Part shown: positions 1 through 8,552 of the stretch, in pieces
Numbering within the stretch: the first letter of the stretch is position 1
Layout of the letters: every line of letters begins with the position of its first letter
DNA from: Bacteroidales bacterium
GTDB lineage: Bacteria; Bacteroidota; Bacteroidia; Bacteroidales; FEN-979
Direction of reading: 5' to 3'
DNA: 64,000 nt
NCBI GenBank assembly: GCA_025355465.1
Contig: JANXZO010000021.1
Location: 1 to 64,000 of the forward strand
Program-made: the position numbers and the translations under genes
The notes under the pieces: model-generated
The model's database searches: none
The model's input: the letters and a program-made list of their open reading frames with translations, nothing else
Told to the model about the DNA's origin: nothing

Positions 1-1226
1 GTGAAATAGCCATTGTCGGTGTGGTCGTTGACAAGCAGTTCAAGGTAATCCTGGCCGAAGGTCATGGGGCTGTCGTAGAGGAATTCGCCGACCAGCAACG
101 GACGGTTAAGTTCGCCAAGTACGGGTGACCCCTGGTATGAAACCGATTTGTGAACATGGATGGTCTGCTCTGCCGCATTGCTGAACGACATGCGACCGAC
201 GGCGATTTCAGGAAGCAGGTCATCTTCGCCCGGCTCGCCCCATTTATTGTTGCCATTGGTGTTCCAGTTGCCGTCCAGGGCAGAAAAATAGATATCCGAA
301 GGGATGTCATAGTCTTCCTGGTTGGGCTGAGATATGGCAAGGCAATAGAATCCGCGGTAGGGAACATGTGCCACGTCGCCGCCAAGGATCACATTGTCGA
401 TCCCGTTGGTCTGATACTCCTGGATAATGTAATTTCTGATCTTTTCGGCAAGATCCTGGCCGGTCATGGTAGTGTTGATATCCTGGGTGGTTTTTACCTG
501 CGAAGCAAGGCCGGTGCCGGAATAGTAGTCGATCAGTGGCTGAAACCCGGTTACAAACTGCGATGGCGTGATGATCAGGATCTGGTAACCGGTTTTAAGT
601 GCGCGTTTTACCGGATACAGGTTTATCATCTCCGGATTCTGGGTGAACAGGCGTACCCGTTTGAGTGCATTTTCGGAAGCGGTCAGGTTCAGCAATGCGG
701 TTTCTGCGGCAGGGTCGGGCGCCGAAGTAACATTCACCGTTACTTTCCGGTAGTAGGCAAGGGATTTGGCGCCGGGATTATAAACCACCGGGGTGAAGGT
801 GGAGAGGGCAAAGGCGTATCCGTTGAGGTACTGTGTGGTAAGGTGGCTGTAAGCTTTTGCAGGATAGGCAGCATGGAGGTTGTAAACCGTTTCATTTTTG
901 ATAAAGGTGCCATCCGGTCCTTTGGAAATGGGCTGTACATGCTGTTGCGGATAAATATTGAAACTACCGGGAAAAGGAGTCAGCTCTTCGCCTGTGATGG
1001 TGATGGACAAGGCTGCTTCTCCCGGAGGAAGCATCAGGGCGATCTCATGCCAGGGAAGCATGGGTTCGCCGGGTTTCCCCATGAGTTTGGTGTTGTCGAG
1101 CGTAAAGGTCTGGAAAACTCCGACAGTTTTCACTTCAGGGTTGCCAAAGGTGAAGGTTTTTTGAACATTTCCTGCAAACAGTGAAGAGGCCAGCAGGATT
1201 GAGAGAACAACGAGTATATTTTTCAT
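1..1226 (-). CDS. Gingipain-like C25 family cysteine peptidase, 3' end off the window
   Basis: The minus strand is open from ATG at 1226 to the window edge: 408 codons with no stop. Residues 1-18 form a signal peptide ending near LFA. Residues about 20-200 are beta-rich and match a C25 propeptide. From residue 213 (GYQILIITP) the pattern is that of the C25 catalytic domain, with GGDVAHVPYRG at 282 and a later SDIYFSALDGNW and PEIAVGRMS. In gingipains the catalytic His and Cys lie downstream of this segment, so they are outside the window and activity cannot be judged. C25 proteins are normally secreted by T9SS and carry a C-terminal sorting domain, also not visible here. A TAnnTTTG box on the minus strand at 1257-1250 fits a promoter. 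Family assignment is confident; substrate is unknown. Confidence 0.88.
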   Translation of the reverse strand, partial: MKNILVVLSILLASSLFAGNVQKTFTFGNPEVKTVGVFQTFTLDNTKLMGKPGEPMLPWHEIALMLPPGEAALSITITGEELTPFPGSFNIYPQQHVQPISKGPDGTFIKNETVYNLHAAYPAKAYSHLTTQYLNGYAFALSTFTPVVYNPGAKSLAYYRKVTVNVTSAPDPAAETALLNLTASENALKRVRLFTQNPEMINLYPVKRALKTGYQILIITPSQFVTGFQPLIDYYSGTGLASQVKTTQDINTTMTGQDLAEKIRNYIIQEYQTNGIDNVILGGDVAHVPYRGFYCLAISQPNQEDYDIPSDIYFSALDGNWNTNGNNKWGEPGEDDLLPEIAVGRMSFSNAAEQTIHVHKSVSYQGSPVLGELNRPLLVGEFLYDSPMTFGQDYLELLVNDHTDNGYF

Positions 1227-1303
1227 ATTGAGATGCTTTTATTGCCAGACAAAGTTAACAGGATAATGGTTGCCTTGTTAGGGTCATGGAATAAAAACGA
1301 CAT

Positions 1304-1336
1304 AAAAAAAGGCCGTCTCGTTCATTTGAGACAGCC
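1304..1336 (-). terminator. Rho-independent terminator of the Omp28-like gene
   Basis: Read on the minus strand, a 9-bp stem (1336-1328 with 1319-1311, G-U pairs allowed) encloses an 8-nt loop and is followed by seven T (plus-strand A at 1304-1310). It lies 20 nt past the stop of the gene ending at 1357. Confidence 0.8.
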
Positions 1337-1356
1337 TCTTTTACAAATATTCAGTA

Positions 1357-2610
1357 TTAATTCACGATAATTTTTTTGATAATCCGGTTCTCGCCATTGC
1401 GAAGGGTCAGGAAGTAGGTGCCAGGAGCGGCATTATTCAGCTTTATGTTGCGGGTAAACTGTCCGTTGATGTTGATATTCTTCAACTGATAAACGGTAGT
1501 CCCGAGCATGTTGGCGATGGTTAGATCGGCTACGATATTCTTGCCTGAATTCAGCGACAGGGTGAATTCTCCATGGTTCGGGTTGGGTTGAACGGAAACA
1601 TTCACATTGCCCTTCTCTTCCATGCCAACACCGAAAGCGACAGTAATGTAATTTGGCTTGACAAGTGTGTCGATCTGGCCGCCACGGTTTACAACAAGCG
1701 TTACATCAAAGGATCCGGCGGTGGTATAAATGAAGGTCGGGTTTTTCATGTAGGAGACAACGCTGTCGGTCCCCGGACAGATCCATTCGTAGGTTTCCGG
1801 AGTGCCGATGTAGCCGCCGAAAGTGGTGTTGGTAAAGGTTACCGGGGTGTTTTTTACCACGGTGGTGTCGCTGGCTGTGAATCCGGTCTGGAGGTCGATC
1901 GTGCCTTGTTTAAGCGTGTTGAAGCACTCTTTGGTAGCCTGCGACTGAACGAAAGCGATGAATTCGCAATCTTCGAGGGGCCATCCTGCATCCATGGTAA
2001 AAGTCAGCGTTACGGTCTGTTCATTTCCACCGGTGAAACTAACGTCTGTGCCGTTCTGGTCGGGAACCATCAGGCGGTTCACATGCTCAAGATGGGTCTG
2101 ACCCTGCCAGTTCTTCTGAATGTTCGACTGGGTTACAAAAAAGCGAAGTTTCAGGTCGGTGGCTGTGATCGTACCGGTCTTCGTCATGGTGATCACCGCG
2201 GTATAATCCAGTCCGGTGTGGGTTACCACCATTTCGAGAAACATGTTGGCGGGGGTGTTGATGCGGGTGTTGTACTTGGGCAGGTAGGAGGTGTAGAGAC
2301 TGTTGGTATGGTCTCCTCCGACCACACGGGTTACGCCGTCAAAAGTGGCGGTGGGGAATCCGGTAATGTTGTAATAGGTGTTCCTGGCATTCGAATAGTT
2401 ATTTGCATAAGGGTCGCCATTGTGGTTTTCGATCACGGCAACTTTGCAACCGGCTTCGAGCAGGTCGTCGGCGCCCATGGCTGCGCCAGGACAGTACTGA
2501 CACCAGGTGCCGGTGCCGATCTCCATCGCAACCATCGTGCGGGGAACAGTCTGTGCCACAACAAAGATCGCAGCGGATAAAAACAGGAAAGAAAGTAATA
2601 ATTTTTTCAT
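1357..2610 (-). CDS. T9SS-secreted Omp28-like thioredoxin-fold protein with PKD domain
   Basis: 417 residues. A signal peptide (1-19) ends FVVA before Gln20. Residues about 25-250 match the Omp28-related family: a thioredoxin-like start with GTWCQYCPGA, giving a CxxC pair, and a GFPTATFDG cis-Pro-type segment. Residues about 255-330 look like a PKD domain (YEWICPG, FIYTTAGSFDVTLVV). The last about 75 residues are a type A T9SS sorting domain: PNPNHGEF near its start and a GTYFLTL/KKIIVN end. The protein is therefore predicted to be exported and surface attached or released. The CxxC motif could make it a redox-active surface protein, but that is inference. A TAnnTTTG box lies upstream on the minus strand at 2660-2653. 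It is followed by its own terminator. Confidence 0.9.
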   Translation of the reverse strand: MKKLLLSFLFLSAAIFVVAQTVPRTMVAMEIGTGTWCQYCPGAAMGADDLLEAGCKVAVIENHNGDPYANNYSNARNTYYNITGFPTATFDGVTRVVGGDHTNSLYTSYLPKYNTRINTPANMFLEMVVTHTGLDYTAVITMTKTGTITATDLKLRFFVTQSNIQKNWQGQTHLEHVNRLMVPDQNGTDVSFTGGNEQTVTLTFTMDAGWPLEDCEFIAFVQSQATKECFNTLKQGTIDLQTGFTASDTTVVKNTPVTFTNTTFGGYIGTPETYEWICPGTDSVVSYMKNPTFIYTTAGSFDVTLVVNRGGQIDTLVKPNYITVAFGVGMEEKGNVNVSVQPNPNHGEFTLSLNSGKNIVADLTIANMLGTTVYQLKNININGQFTRNIKLNNAAPGTYFLTLRNGENRIIKKIIVN

Positions 2611-2708
2611 AAGACCAGAACGTTAGGTTAGTATTTTAAAGAAAATATGTTGCAAAGGTAAATAAAAAAATTCACGTAAGCCCTAACAACCTAAAAAAAT
2701 GACATATT

Positions 2709-3815
2709 TCACTTTTGGTCTAAACGATTAAGAGCCAGAGCATAAGCTCCAATGGATACGGCTTTTGAGGTTCCAAGTCGTGAAATTCCGACGCCAATTT
2801 TCTTGTTAGGGTCGTAAATCGCCTTCTTTTCGCTGAAAGGAATGGGGATCTCAATGGATGAAGGGGTAAGAAATTCGGTTGCCTGATCGGGGTCTTCGAG
2901 GTTGTATGCTTTAACCTCCAGCCGCTCCAGCGGATGGCCGGAAAGGGTGTCGAAAGGATGGTTCATCTCCTCCACCAGTTTGGTCATAAATAGTGGATGG
3001 GCGCCCGACAAACCGCCACCGATAACGACCAGACTATCGATGAGTGTGACTGCATTGGCCAGGGCATCGGCGGCATCGGTGGCAAATGCCTCAAACGCAA
3101 GCCGTGCCGCCTTCTTGTTGCCTTTTTTCTTTCCCATGCCGATCTCGAAAATTTCTTTGGGGTCGGGACAACTGCCCATGTTCAGACCGGTGTTATTGGC
3201 ATATTCGCGGGTGATGCCGCGAATGCTGACGCTCTCTTCCGCATCCCAGTTTTTAAAGGTACGGTTGCGCATCCGGTTGATCTCCCCACCGGCGCTGTTG
3301 TCGCCGAGTAAAATACCGTCGCGGCTTACGATGCCACCACCAAACCCGGTACCGAAAGTTACGCCGAACAGATTCTTGAAACGTCTTGGATTGCCCACCT
3401 CCTGAAGTCGCTGATTCACTTCGGGAAGCAGCCCTGCAATCGCTTCTCCGAAGGCAAACAGGTCGCCGTCGTTGTTGATAAAGGCAGGAATATTGAATTG
3501 GTCGGTAAGCATCGGCCCCAAAGCGACGCCGCCCCTGAAAAACGGGAGATTCTGAAGGTCGCCGATGATGCCGTTTTCATAATCGGCCGGCCCAGGAAAA
3601 GCAAAGCTGATGGCCACCGGTTGATGCAATAATTTTGCTTCCACCTCTTTAAACCCATGAATAATGGTTTTCAGCACAACCTCCAGATTCTCTCCTTTGG
3701 CCGAAAGGGTGATGGGATCGATAATTTCCTGCTCAGCCTGTACAGCAGAAAAAACAAAATTCGTTCCCCCGGCATCCAGGGTCATTACAATGCGTGAATC
3801 TTTTTTGTATGACAT
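2709..3815 (-). CDS. ROK family sugar kinase
   Basis: 368 residues. The N-terminal phosphate-binding motif LDAGGTNFVFS, the internal GTGFGGGIVSRDGILLGDN and the VVIGGGLSGAH adenosine motif define a ROK/glucokinase-like fold; the protein would phosphorylate a hexose or aminosugar in the cytosol. The zinc-binding CxCGxxGCxE signature of classical ROK kinases and repressors is missing; only an isolated Cys (GSCPDP) is seen near that place. There is no helix-turn-helix N-terminus, so it is a kinase rather than a NagC-type repressor. The gene follows polA on the same strand, separated only by a short repeat array. The substrate cannot be read from the sequence. Confidence 0.85.
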   Translation of the reverse strand: MSYKKDSRIVMTLDAGGTNFVFSAVQAEQEIIDPITLSAKGENLEVVLKTIIHGFKEVEAKLLHQPVAISFAFPGPADYENGIIGDLQNLPFFRGGVALGPMLTDQFNIPAFINNDGDLFAFGEAIAGLLPEVNQRLQEVGNPRRFKNLFGVTFGTGFGGGIVSRDGILLGDNSAGGEINRMRNRTFKNWDAEESVSIRGITREYANNTGLNMGSCPDPKEIFEIGMGKKKGNKKAARLAFEAFATDAADALANAVTLIDSLVVIGGGLSGAHPLFMTKLVEEMNHPFDTLSGHPLERLEVKAYNLEDPDQATEFLTPSSIEIPIPFSEKKAIYDPNKKIGVGISRLGTSKAVSIGAYALALNRLDQK

Positions 3816-3840
3816 GAATCGATATTTTCTATTTATTTCG

Positions 3841-3880
3841 CCATTTCACCATCTCACCATTTCACCATCTCACCATTTCC
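3841..3880. repeat. CCATTTCACCATCTCA tandem array
   Basis: About 2.5 alternating units of CCATTTCA and CCATCTCA fill the gap between the ROK kinase start and the polA stop codon. The same family of units occurs at 10922-10940 and, as an inverted array, at 24450-24520. Confidence 0.8.
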
Positions 3881-6678
3881 TAATGTGCTTCCAGCCAATT
3901 TTCGCCCGTATTCATATCCACCAGCACCGGCACATCCAGCGTCAGGGCGTTCTGCATTCCGGTTCTCACGATCTCTTTTAGATTTTCCAGCTCCGGCTTA
4001 AAGGCATCAAACACCAGTTCATCGTGCACCTGCAGGATCATCTTCGATTTCAGCTGCTGTTTTTCCAGTTCCGCAAAAATGTTGATCATGGCGATTTTTA
4101 TCATGTCGGCTGCAGTTCCCTGAATGGGTGCATTGATGGCATTGCGCTCAGCCATTCCACGAACGGTGGCATTGCCCGAATTGATGTCGCGCAGATACCG
4201 CCTCCGTTTCAGCAGCGTCTCCACATACCCGTTTGCCTTGGCAAAGGCGATCGTTTTTTGCATGTAGTTGCGGATGCCGGGATACTGGTCGAAGTAGGCA
4301 GTAATGATATCTGCGGCCTCCTTTCTTGGAATATCGAGTCGTTCCGAGAGTCCGAATGCCGACATCCCGTATATGATTCCGAAATTTACTGCCTTGGCAT
4401 TGCGGCGCATGTCGCGGGTAACCTCTTCGGGTTTGAGGTGGTATATTTTGGCAGCGGTGGCCTGGTGGATATCGAGCCCGCTCCTGAAGTTGGCAATCAT
4501 ATTGGCATCGCCGCTGATGGAGGCCACCAGTCTCAACTCGATCTGGGAGTAGTCGGCCGACAGCAGCAGGTATTTCTCATTCCGCGGTACAAATGCCTTG
4601 CGGATCTCGCGCCCCTTCTCGGTGCGGATGGGAATGTTCTGCAGGTTGGGATTGTTGGAACTCAGCCTTCCTGTGGCCGCCACCGCCTGGTTGTAGGAGG
4701 TATGTATCCGTCCGTCGCGCTCATTGAGGAGCAAAGGCAGCACATCCACATAGGTGGATTTCAGTTTGGTCAGTGACCGGTACTCCAGAATACGGCTGAT
4801 GATCGGGTGCTTCTTCTGCATTTTCACCAGCACATCTTCGGCCGTGGAGTTCTGTTTCGTTTTTGTCTGTTTTGGGTTCTCAACAATTTTGAGATGATCG
4901 TAAAGGATGGTGCCCAGTTGTTTGGGCGAGGCGATGTTAAAGCCAATGCCTGCATCCTGGTGGATGGCCGTTTCCAGCATTCGGATGTCGCGCTCAAGTT
5001 CCGCTGAAAACTCGTTGAGCGTTGCCGGGTCTACCCTTACGCCTACGGCTTCCATCGAAGCAAGTACCGGGATCAGCGGGATCTCGATGGTGTTGAAGAG
5101 CGAACGGGTACCGGCCGATTCAAGCAGGGGTTCGAAAACCTCTCTCAACTGCCAGGTTATATCTGCGTCTTCGGCAGCATACTCTTTGATCGCTTCGGTG
5201 TCCACCGTGCGCATGCTCAGCTGGCTTGTCCCCTTCTTTCCGATGAGGGATTCGATCGGAACCGGCTTGTAGCCAAGGTAGGCCTCCGACAGAAAATCCA
5301 TCCCGTGCCGCATGTCGGGCTGAATAAGGTAGTGCGCCAGCATGGTATCGAACAGGGGGCCGTTCACGTTCACATCGTACCATTTCAGAATGGAGATGTC
5401 GAATTTCAGGTTCTGACCTGTTTTCTCCTTCGTTTCATCCTCGAACAAGGCTTTAAATTCCGCAACAATGGAGTGTGTGTCGCCATAGTTTTCGGGCATC
5501 GGCAAATAAAATGCCGTGTGTGGCTGCCATGAAAAGGAGATACCCACAAGCTCGGAATTGTTGGGATCCACCCCTGTAGTTTCAGTGTCGAAGCAGAAGG
5601 AGGGCTGGTTTTTCAGCTGTGCGATCAGCACGGCTCTTTTTTCCGGGGTGTCCACAAGCGTGTAACTGTGCGGTGTGGAATGGATGTCGGAAACGGGATG
5701 CGGAATGCCGCTATCCTCGCCCGAAGGTGCGGTGATTTTCTGCGTTTGTTGCCCCGTGACTTCGCTCTCCGGAAACAACGCCGGGTGATCCCAGGTTGAT
5801 ATCCATGACGACACCCGTTGGCCGAATGTCCGGAACTCCAGCTGATCGAAAAGCAGCTTCAGCCTTGCTTCATCAGGAGCCTCCATGTGCAGCTTCTCCT
5901 CTTCAAAGGCAATGGGAACGTTGAGGTTGATGGTAGCGAGGTCGCGCGACATCAGCGCCTGGTCCTTAAATTCGATCACCTTCTGCCGGAGTTTCTCGTT
6001 GCCTATTTTCTCCGCGTTGGCAATGAGGTTGTCGACATTGTCGAATTCAGCCAGCAATTTTTTCGCTGTCACTTCTCCTACACCGGGGATACCGGGGATG
6101 TTATCCGACGCATCACCCCAGAGTCCCAGCAGGTCGATCACCTGTTCGGGCCGTTGAATGCTGAACTTCTCGCACACCTCTTGTACGCCGAGGATCTCTA
6201 CGTCGCTGCCAAATTTTCCGGGTTTGTAAATGAAAATATTTTCGCTCACCAGCTGTCCGAAATCTTTATCGGGTGTCATCATGTAGGTGATAAAACCCTC
6301 TTTTTCGGCCCTTTTCGCCAGGGTCCCGATCACGTCGTCGGCTTCGTATCCATCCACAAACAGGATGGGGATGTTAAACCCTGCGATCAGCTCCTGAACC
6401 AGCGGAATCGCACTGATAATGTCTTCGGGGGTCTCCTGCCGGTGCGCCTTGTAGGCTTCGAAGCCGACTTGCCGCAGGGTGGGGGCCATGGTATCGAAAG
6501 CCACCCCGATATGGGAGGGTTTTTCGCGCTTCAGGAGGTCGAAGAGCACATTGGCAAAGCCGAATACTGCAGAGGTATTCACCCCTTTGGAGGTGAGTCG
6601 CGGGTTTTTGTTAAATGCAAAGTAGGCCCGGTATATCAGGGCCATCGCATCGAGGAGGAAGAGTTTTTTTTCGGGCAC
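3880..6678 (-). CDS. polA: DNA polymerase I
   Basis: 932 residues, the usual length for Bacteroidota Pol I. Residues 1 to about 290 are the 5'-3' nuclease (LLDAMALIYRAYFAF start; GYEADDVIGTLA and WGDASDNIPGIPG acidic motifs). Residues about 350-540 are the 3'-5' exonuclease with all three acidic motifs intact (CFDTETTG, NLKFDISIL, YAAEDADITW), so proofreading is expected. Residues about 560-932 are the polymerase: SADYSQIELR (motif A), RRNAKAVNFGIIYGM (motif B) and LQVHDELVF (motif C). It fills gaps in replication and excision repair. A TACCTTTG promoter box lies at 6703-6696 on the minus strand. Convergence of all motifs makes the call firm. Confidence 0.98.
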   Translation of the reverse strand: MPEKKLFLLDAMALIYRAYFAFNKNPRLTSKGVNTSAVFGFANVLFDLLKREKPSHIGVAFDTMAPTLRQVGFEAYKAHRQETPEDIISAIPLVQELIAGFNIPILFVDGYEADDVIGTLAKRAEKEGFITYMMTPDKDFGQLVSENIFIYKPGKFGSDVEILGVQEVCEKFSIQRPEQVIDLLGLWGDASDNIPGIPGVGEVTAKKLLAEFDNVDNLIANAEKIGNEKLRQKVIEFKDQALMSRDLATINLNVPIAFEEEKLHMEAPDEARLKLLFDQLEFRTFGQRVSSWISTWDHPALFPESEVTGQQTQKITAPSGEDSGIPHPVSDIHSTPHSYTLVDTPEKRAVLIAQLKNQPSFCFDTETTGVDPNNSELVGISFSWQPHTAFYLPMPENYGDTHSIVAEFKALFEDETKEKTGQNLKFDISILKWYDVNVNGPLFDTMLAHYLIQPDMRHGMDFLSEAYLGYKPVPIESLIGKKGTSQLSMRTVDTEAIKEYAAEDADITWQLREVFEPLLESAGTRSLFNTIEIPLIPVLASMEAVGVRVDPATLNEFSAELERDIRMLETAIHQDAGIGFNIASPKQLGTILYDHLKIVENPKQTKTKQNSTAEDVLVKMQKKHPIISRILEYRSLTKLKSTYVDVLPLLLNERDGRIHTSYNQAVAATGRLSSNNPNLQNIPIRTEKGREIRKAFVPRNEKYLLLSADYSQIELRLVASISGDANMIANFRSGLDIHQATAAKIYHLKPEEVTRDMRRNAKAVNFGIIYGMSAFGLSERLDIPRKEAADIITAYFDQYPGIRNYMQKTIAFAKANGYVETLLKRRRYLRDINSGNATVRGMAERNAINAPIQGTAADMIKIAMINIFAELEKQQLKSKMILQVHDELVFDAFKPELENLKEIVRTGMQNALTLDVPVLVDMNTGENWLEAH

Positions 6679-6754
6679 AGTTCGGCTTTGGAGCGCAAAG
6701 GTAAGAAACCGTCATAAATTCAGGGGCATAGGTGAAGAATTTTTCGGCTGAGCA

Positions 6755-8341
6755 TTAGGGCATTGGCCTTACCACCAAACGCTGCGTACCGGTCCGCCCG
6801 TCACAAACAGCCCGAACCAGGTAAATTCCGGCGGAGGGGTTGAGCATATCCACCGTTGACTGTTGTGCGGCTTCACCGGCAGACCGGTAAACCAACCTGC
6901 CCAGGTTATTGTAAACTTCGATGGAACTGATATTTTCATCCGCGGGGTTCTCCATTCTCACCACAAACCGGCCTGTTGATGGGTTGGGCGTGATAACCAG
7001 GCTGTTAGTCTGTGGCATTTCCGGCACTTTGCCAAACACGGTAACGCATCCCGATACCGTATCAAGGTCTGTGGCCGTCAAAACTACCGGATGCATGGCT
7101 GCGACGTCGCCCTTGCTGGCAATGGTAACCGGGGGTACATCCCAGTTGATGGTGGCCGGGGTTTCGTAGAACCCTCCGCCAAACACACAGTCTGAGCTGT
7201 TGCCGGCGGAGTCGGTCTTAATGATTCCCGTCTGTGGCAGATCACTCGGCGACAAACTAACGCCATAGATCGGACCATTGCCCGAGATGAGGCAACCTCC
7301 ATCGCTGGTTTCCAGCGCCGACATCGAGATGACCGCAATTTCATCCGACCAGATAAGATTGCCGGAGCTGTCGGTACGGGCAGCGCCTCCCGGGCCAAAC
7401 ATATTGGCATTTTTTACAAACAAAAATCCACCGGTTGTGGTAGTGTTGAGTTTTGGTCCCGGAGTACCATAATAAGCCGTGTTCCCCGGGGTGTAGCCTT
7501 TGCTCCAGATCACATTCCCTGCCAGATCGGTCTTGGTGAGTCCCACCCCCGCATCGGTGGCAATCCCGTTGAAAATGAGTCCGCCGGGAACGACATTAAG
7601 GTCAAACCCCTGCGAATCCTGCGACGTCGTAAGCACCTGCCTTTTTATCCAGGAAAGTTCACCCCCGGCCGTCAGCTTCATCAGCATGACACCTTCTCTG
7701 TAAGGAGTGGAGTTCGCAATGCTGCCGGTGATCACATACCCGCCATCGGGTGTTTGGTCCACGCCCCGTGCGGTATTTGAGCTGTTTCCGCTGTAAAAGG
7801 TCCGGCCCCATTGAAGGTTTCCGTCCGAATCGAGCTTTGCTACGGCAATGCTTACCGCTGAGTTGCCGTCGGGGTTTGAATACCCGACCAGGATCACGCC
7901 GTGATCGGTGGTCTCTCTGACTCCGTATACAACATCCTCGGCCCCCATGTTTATGGCCTTCGACCAGAGCGTGTCGCCGGCTGCATTTAGCTTTACACAA
8001 AGCATGTCATCCAGGGCGGGGGAGGGATTGCTGACTTTTCCCGCCAGGAGGTATCCTCCGTTGTAGGTTGTGGCGGCGCAGAAAAACCGGGAGAAGAGGA
8101 GTTGCAGTGTTTTTTGCCAGATCACCTGGCCATCCTGGCCGATTTTCATGACGAGCGGAAGGTTGTTACGCTCCCCGGCAAGCAGAAAGTTCTGGTCGGC
8201 CGTGGCAATGGTGGCGTACACTTGCACGGTGCCGCTCATGTCGTAGAAAACACGGGTAAAGCTGGCAGGCTGACCCGAAAGCAGCAATGGAAGCGCCAGC
8301 AGCGCGGCAAGAGCCGCAAATGAACCGGGTAAATTTCTCAT
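6755..8341 (-). CDS. T9SS-sorted repeat (beta-propeller-like) surface protein
   Basis: 528 residues. A signal peptide ends LLLSG before Gln24. The body repeats a motif of about 50 residues of the type DGGYVITGS...KLDSDGNLQW, as in delta-60/ACR-type repeats that build beta-propellers; at least six copies can be seen between residues 40 and 380. The C-terminal about 80 residues are a type A T9SS sorting domain (PNPSTGRF, then NNLGRLVY and SAGIYLVRA). Predicted to be exported and tethered to the cell surface. No catalytic motif is visible, so a binding or structural role is the only thing that can be suggested. It lies 76 nt upstream of polA on the same strand and probably has its own promoter. 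Confidence 0.85.
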   Translation of the reverse strand: MRNLPGSFAALAALLALPLLLSGQPASFTRVFYDMSGTVQVYATIATADQNFLLAGERNNLPLVMKIGQDGQVIWQKTLQLLFSRFFCAATTYNGGYLLAGKVSNPSPALDDMLCVKLNAAGDTLWSKAINMGAEDVVYGVRETTDHGVILVGYSNPDGNSAVSIAVAKLDSDGNLQWGRTFYSGNSSNTARGVDQTPDGGYVITGSIANSTPYREGVMLMKLTAGGELSWIKRQVLTTSQDSQGFDLNVVPGGLIFNGIATDAGVGLTKTDLAGNVIWSKGYTPGNTAYYGTPGPKLNTTTTGGFLFVKNANMFGPGGAARTDSSGNLIWSDEIAVISMSALETSDGGCLISGNGPIYGVSLSPSDLPQTGIIKTDSAGNSSDCVFGGGFYETPATINWDVPPVTIASKGDVAAMHPVVLTATDLDTVSGCVTVFGKVPEMPQTNSLVITPNPSTGRFVVRMENPADENISSIEVYNNLGRLVYRSAGEAAQQSTVDMLNPSAGIYLVRAVCDGRTGTQRLVVRPMP

Positions 8342-8522
8342 AATCGGAAATGTTTACGTAAAGTAACGGATAAAATCCCGATGCCCAAACAAATTGGGAA
8401 TAATTATTAGCCCTCAGCGGGAGGTGAACGGAAATTTAAGGTATACAGCAGGTTCGGAAATTCTCAACAATCTATTGTTTAAATCTTCCGGCGACAACTC
8501 GTAATTCCCGCTTTTTCTTGGT

Positions 8523-8530
8523 TACATTTG
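8523..8530 (+). promoter_or_regulatory. Candidate -7 box for phoH
   Basis: TACATTTG matches the Bacteroidota TAnnTTTG element, 22 nt before the start codon. No clear TTTG was found at the -33 distance, so support is partial. Confidence 0.4.
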
Positions 8531-8552
8531 AAGGTAACTCAAAACATCTTCC

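Noticed and set aside
150-1184. Plus-strand 344-codon ORF
   Set aside because: It is antisense to the C25 peptidase, whose minus-strand frame carries a signal peptide and family motifs; the plus frame shows no recognisable protein pattern.
1573-2580. Plus-strand 335-codon ORF
   Set aside because: Antisense shadow of the Omp28-like T9SS gene.
5818-6717. Plus-strand 299-codon ORF
   Set aside because: Antisense to the nuclease domain of DNA polymerase I, whose motifs are intact.
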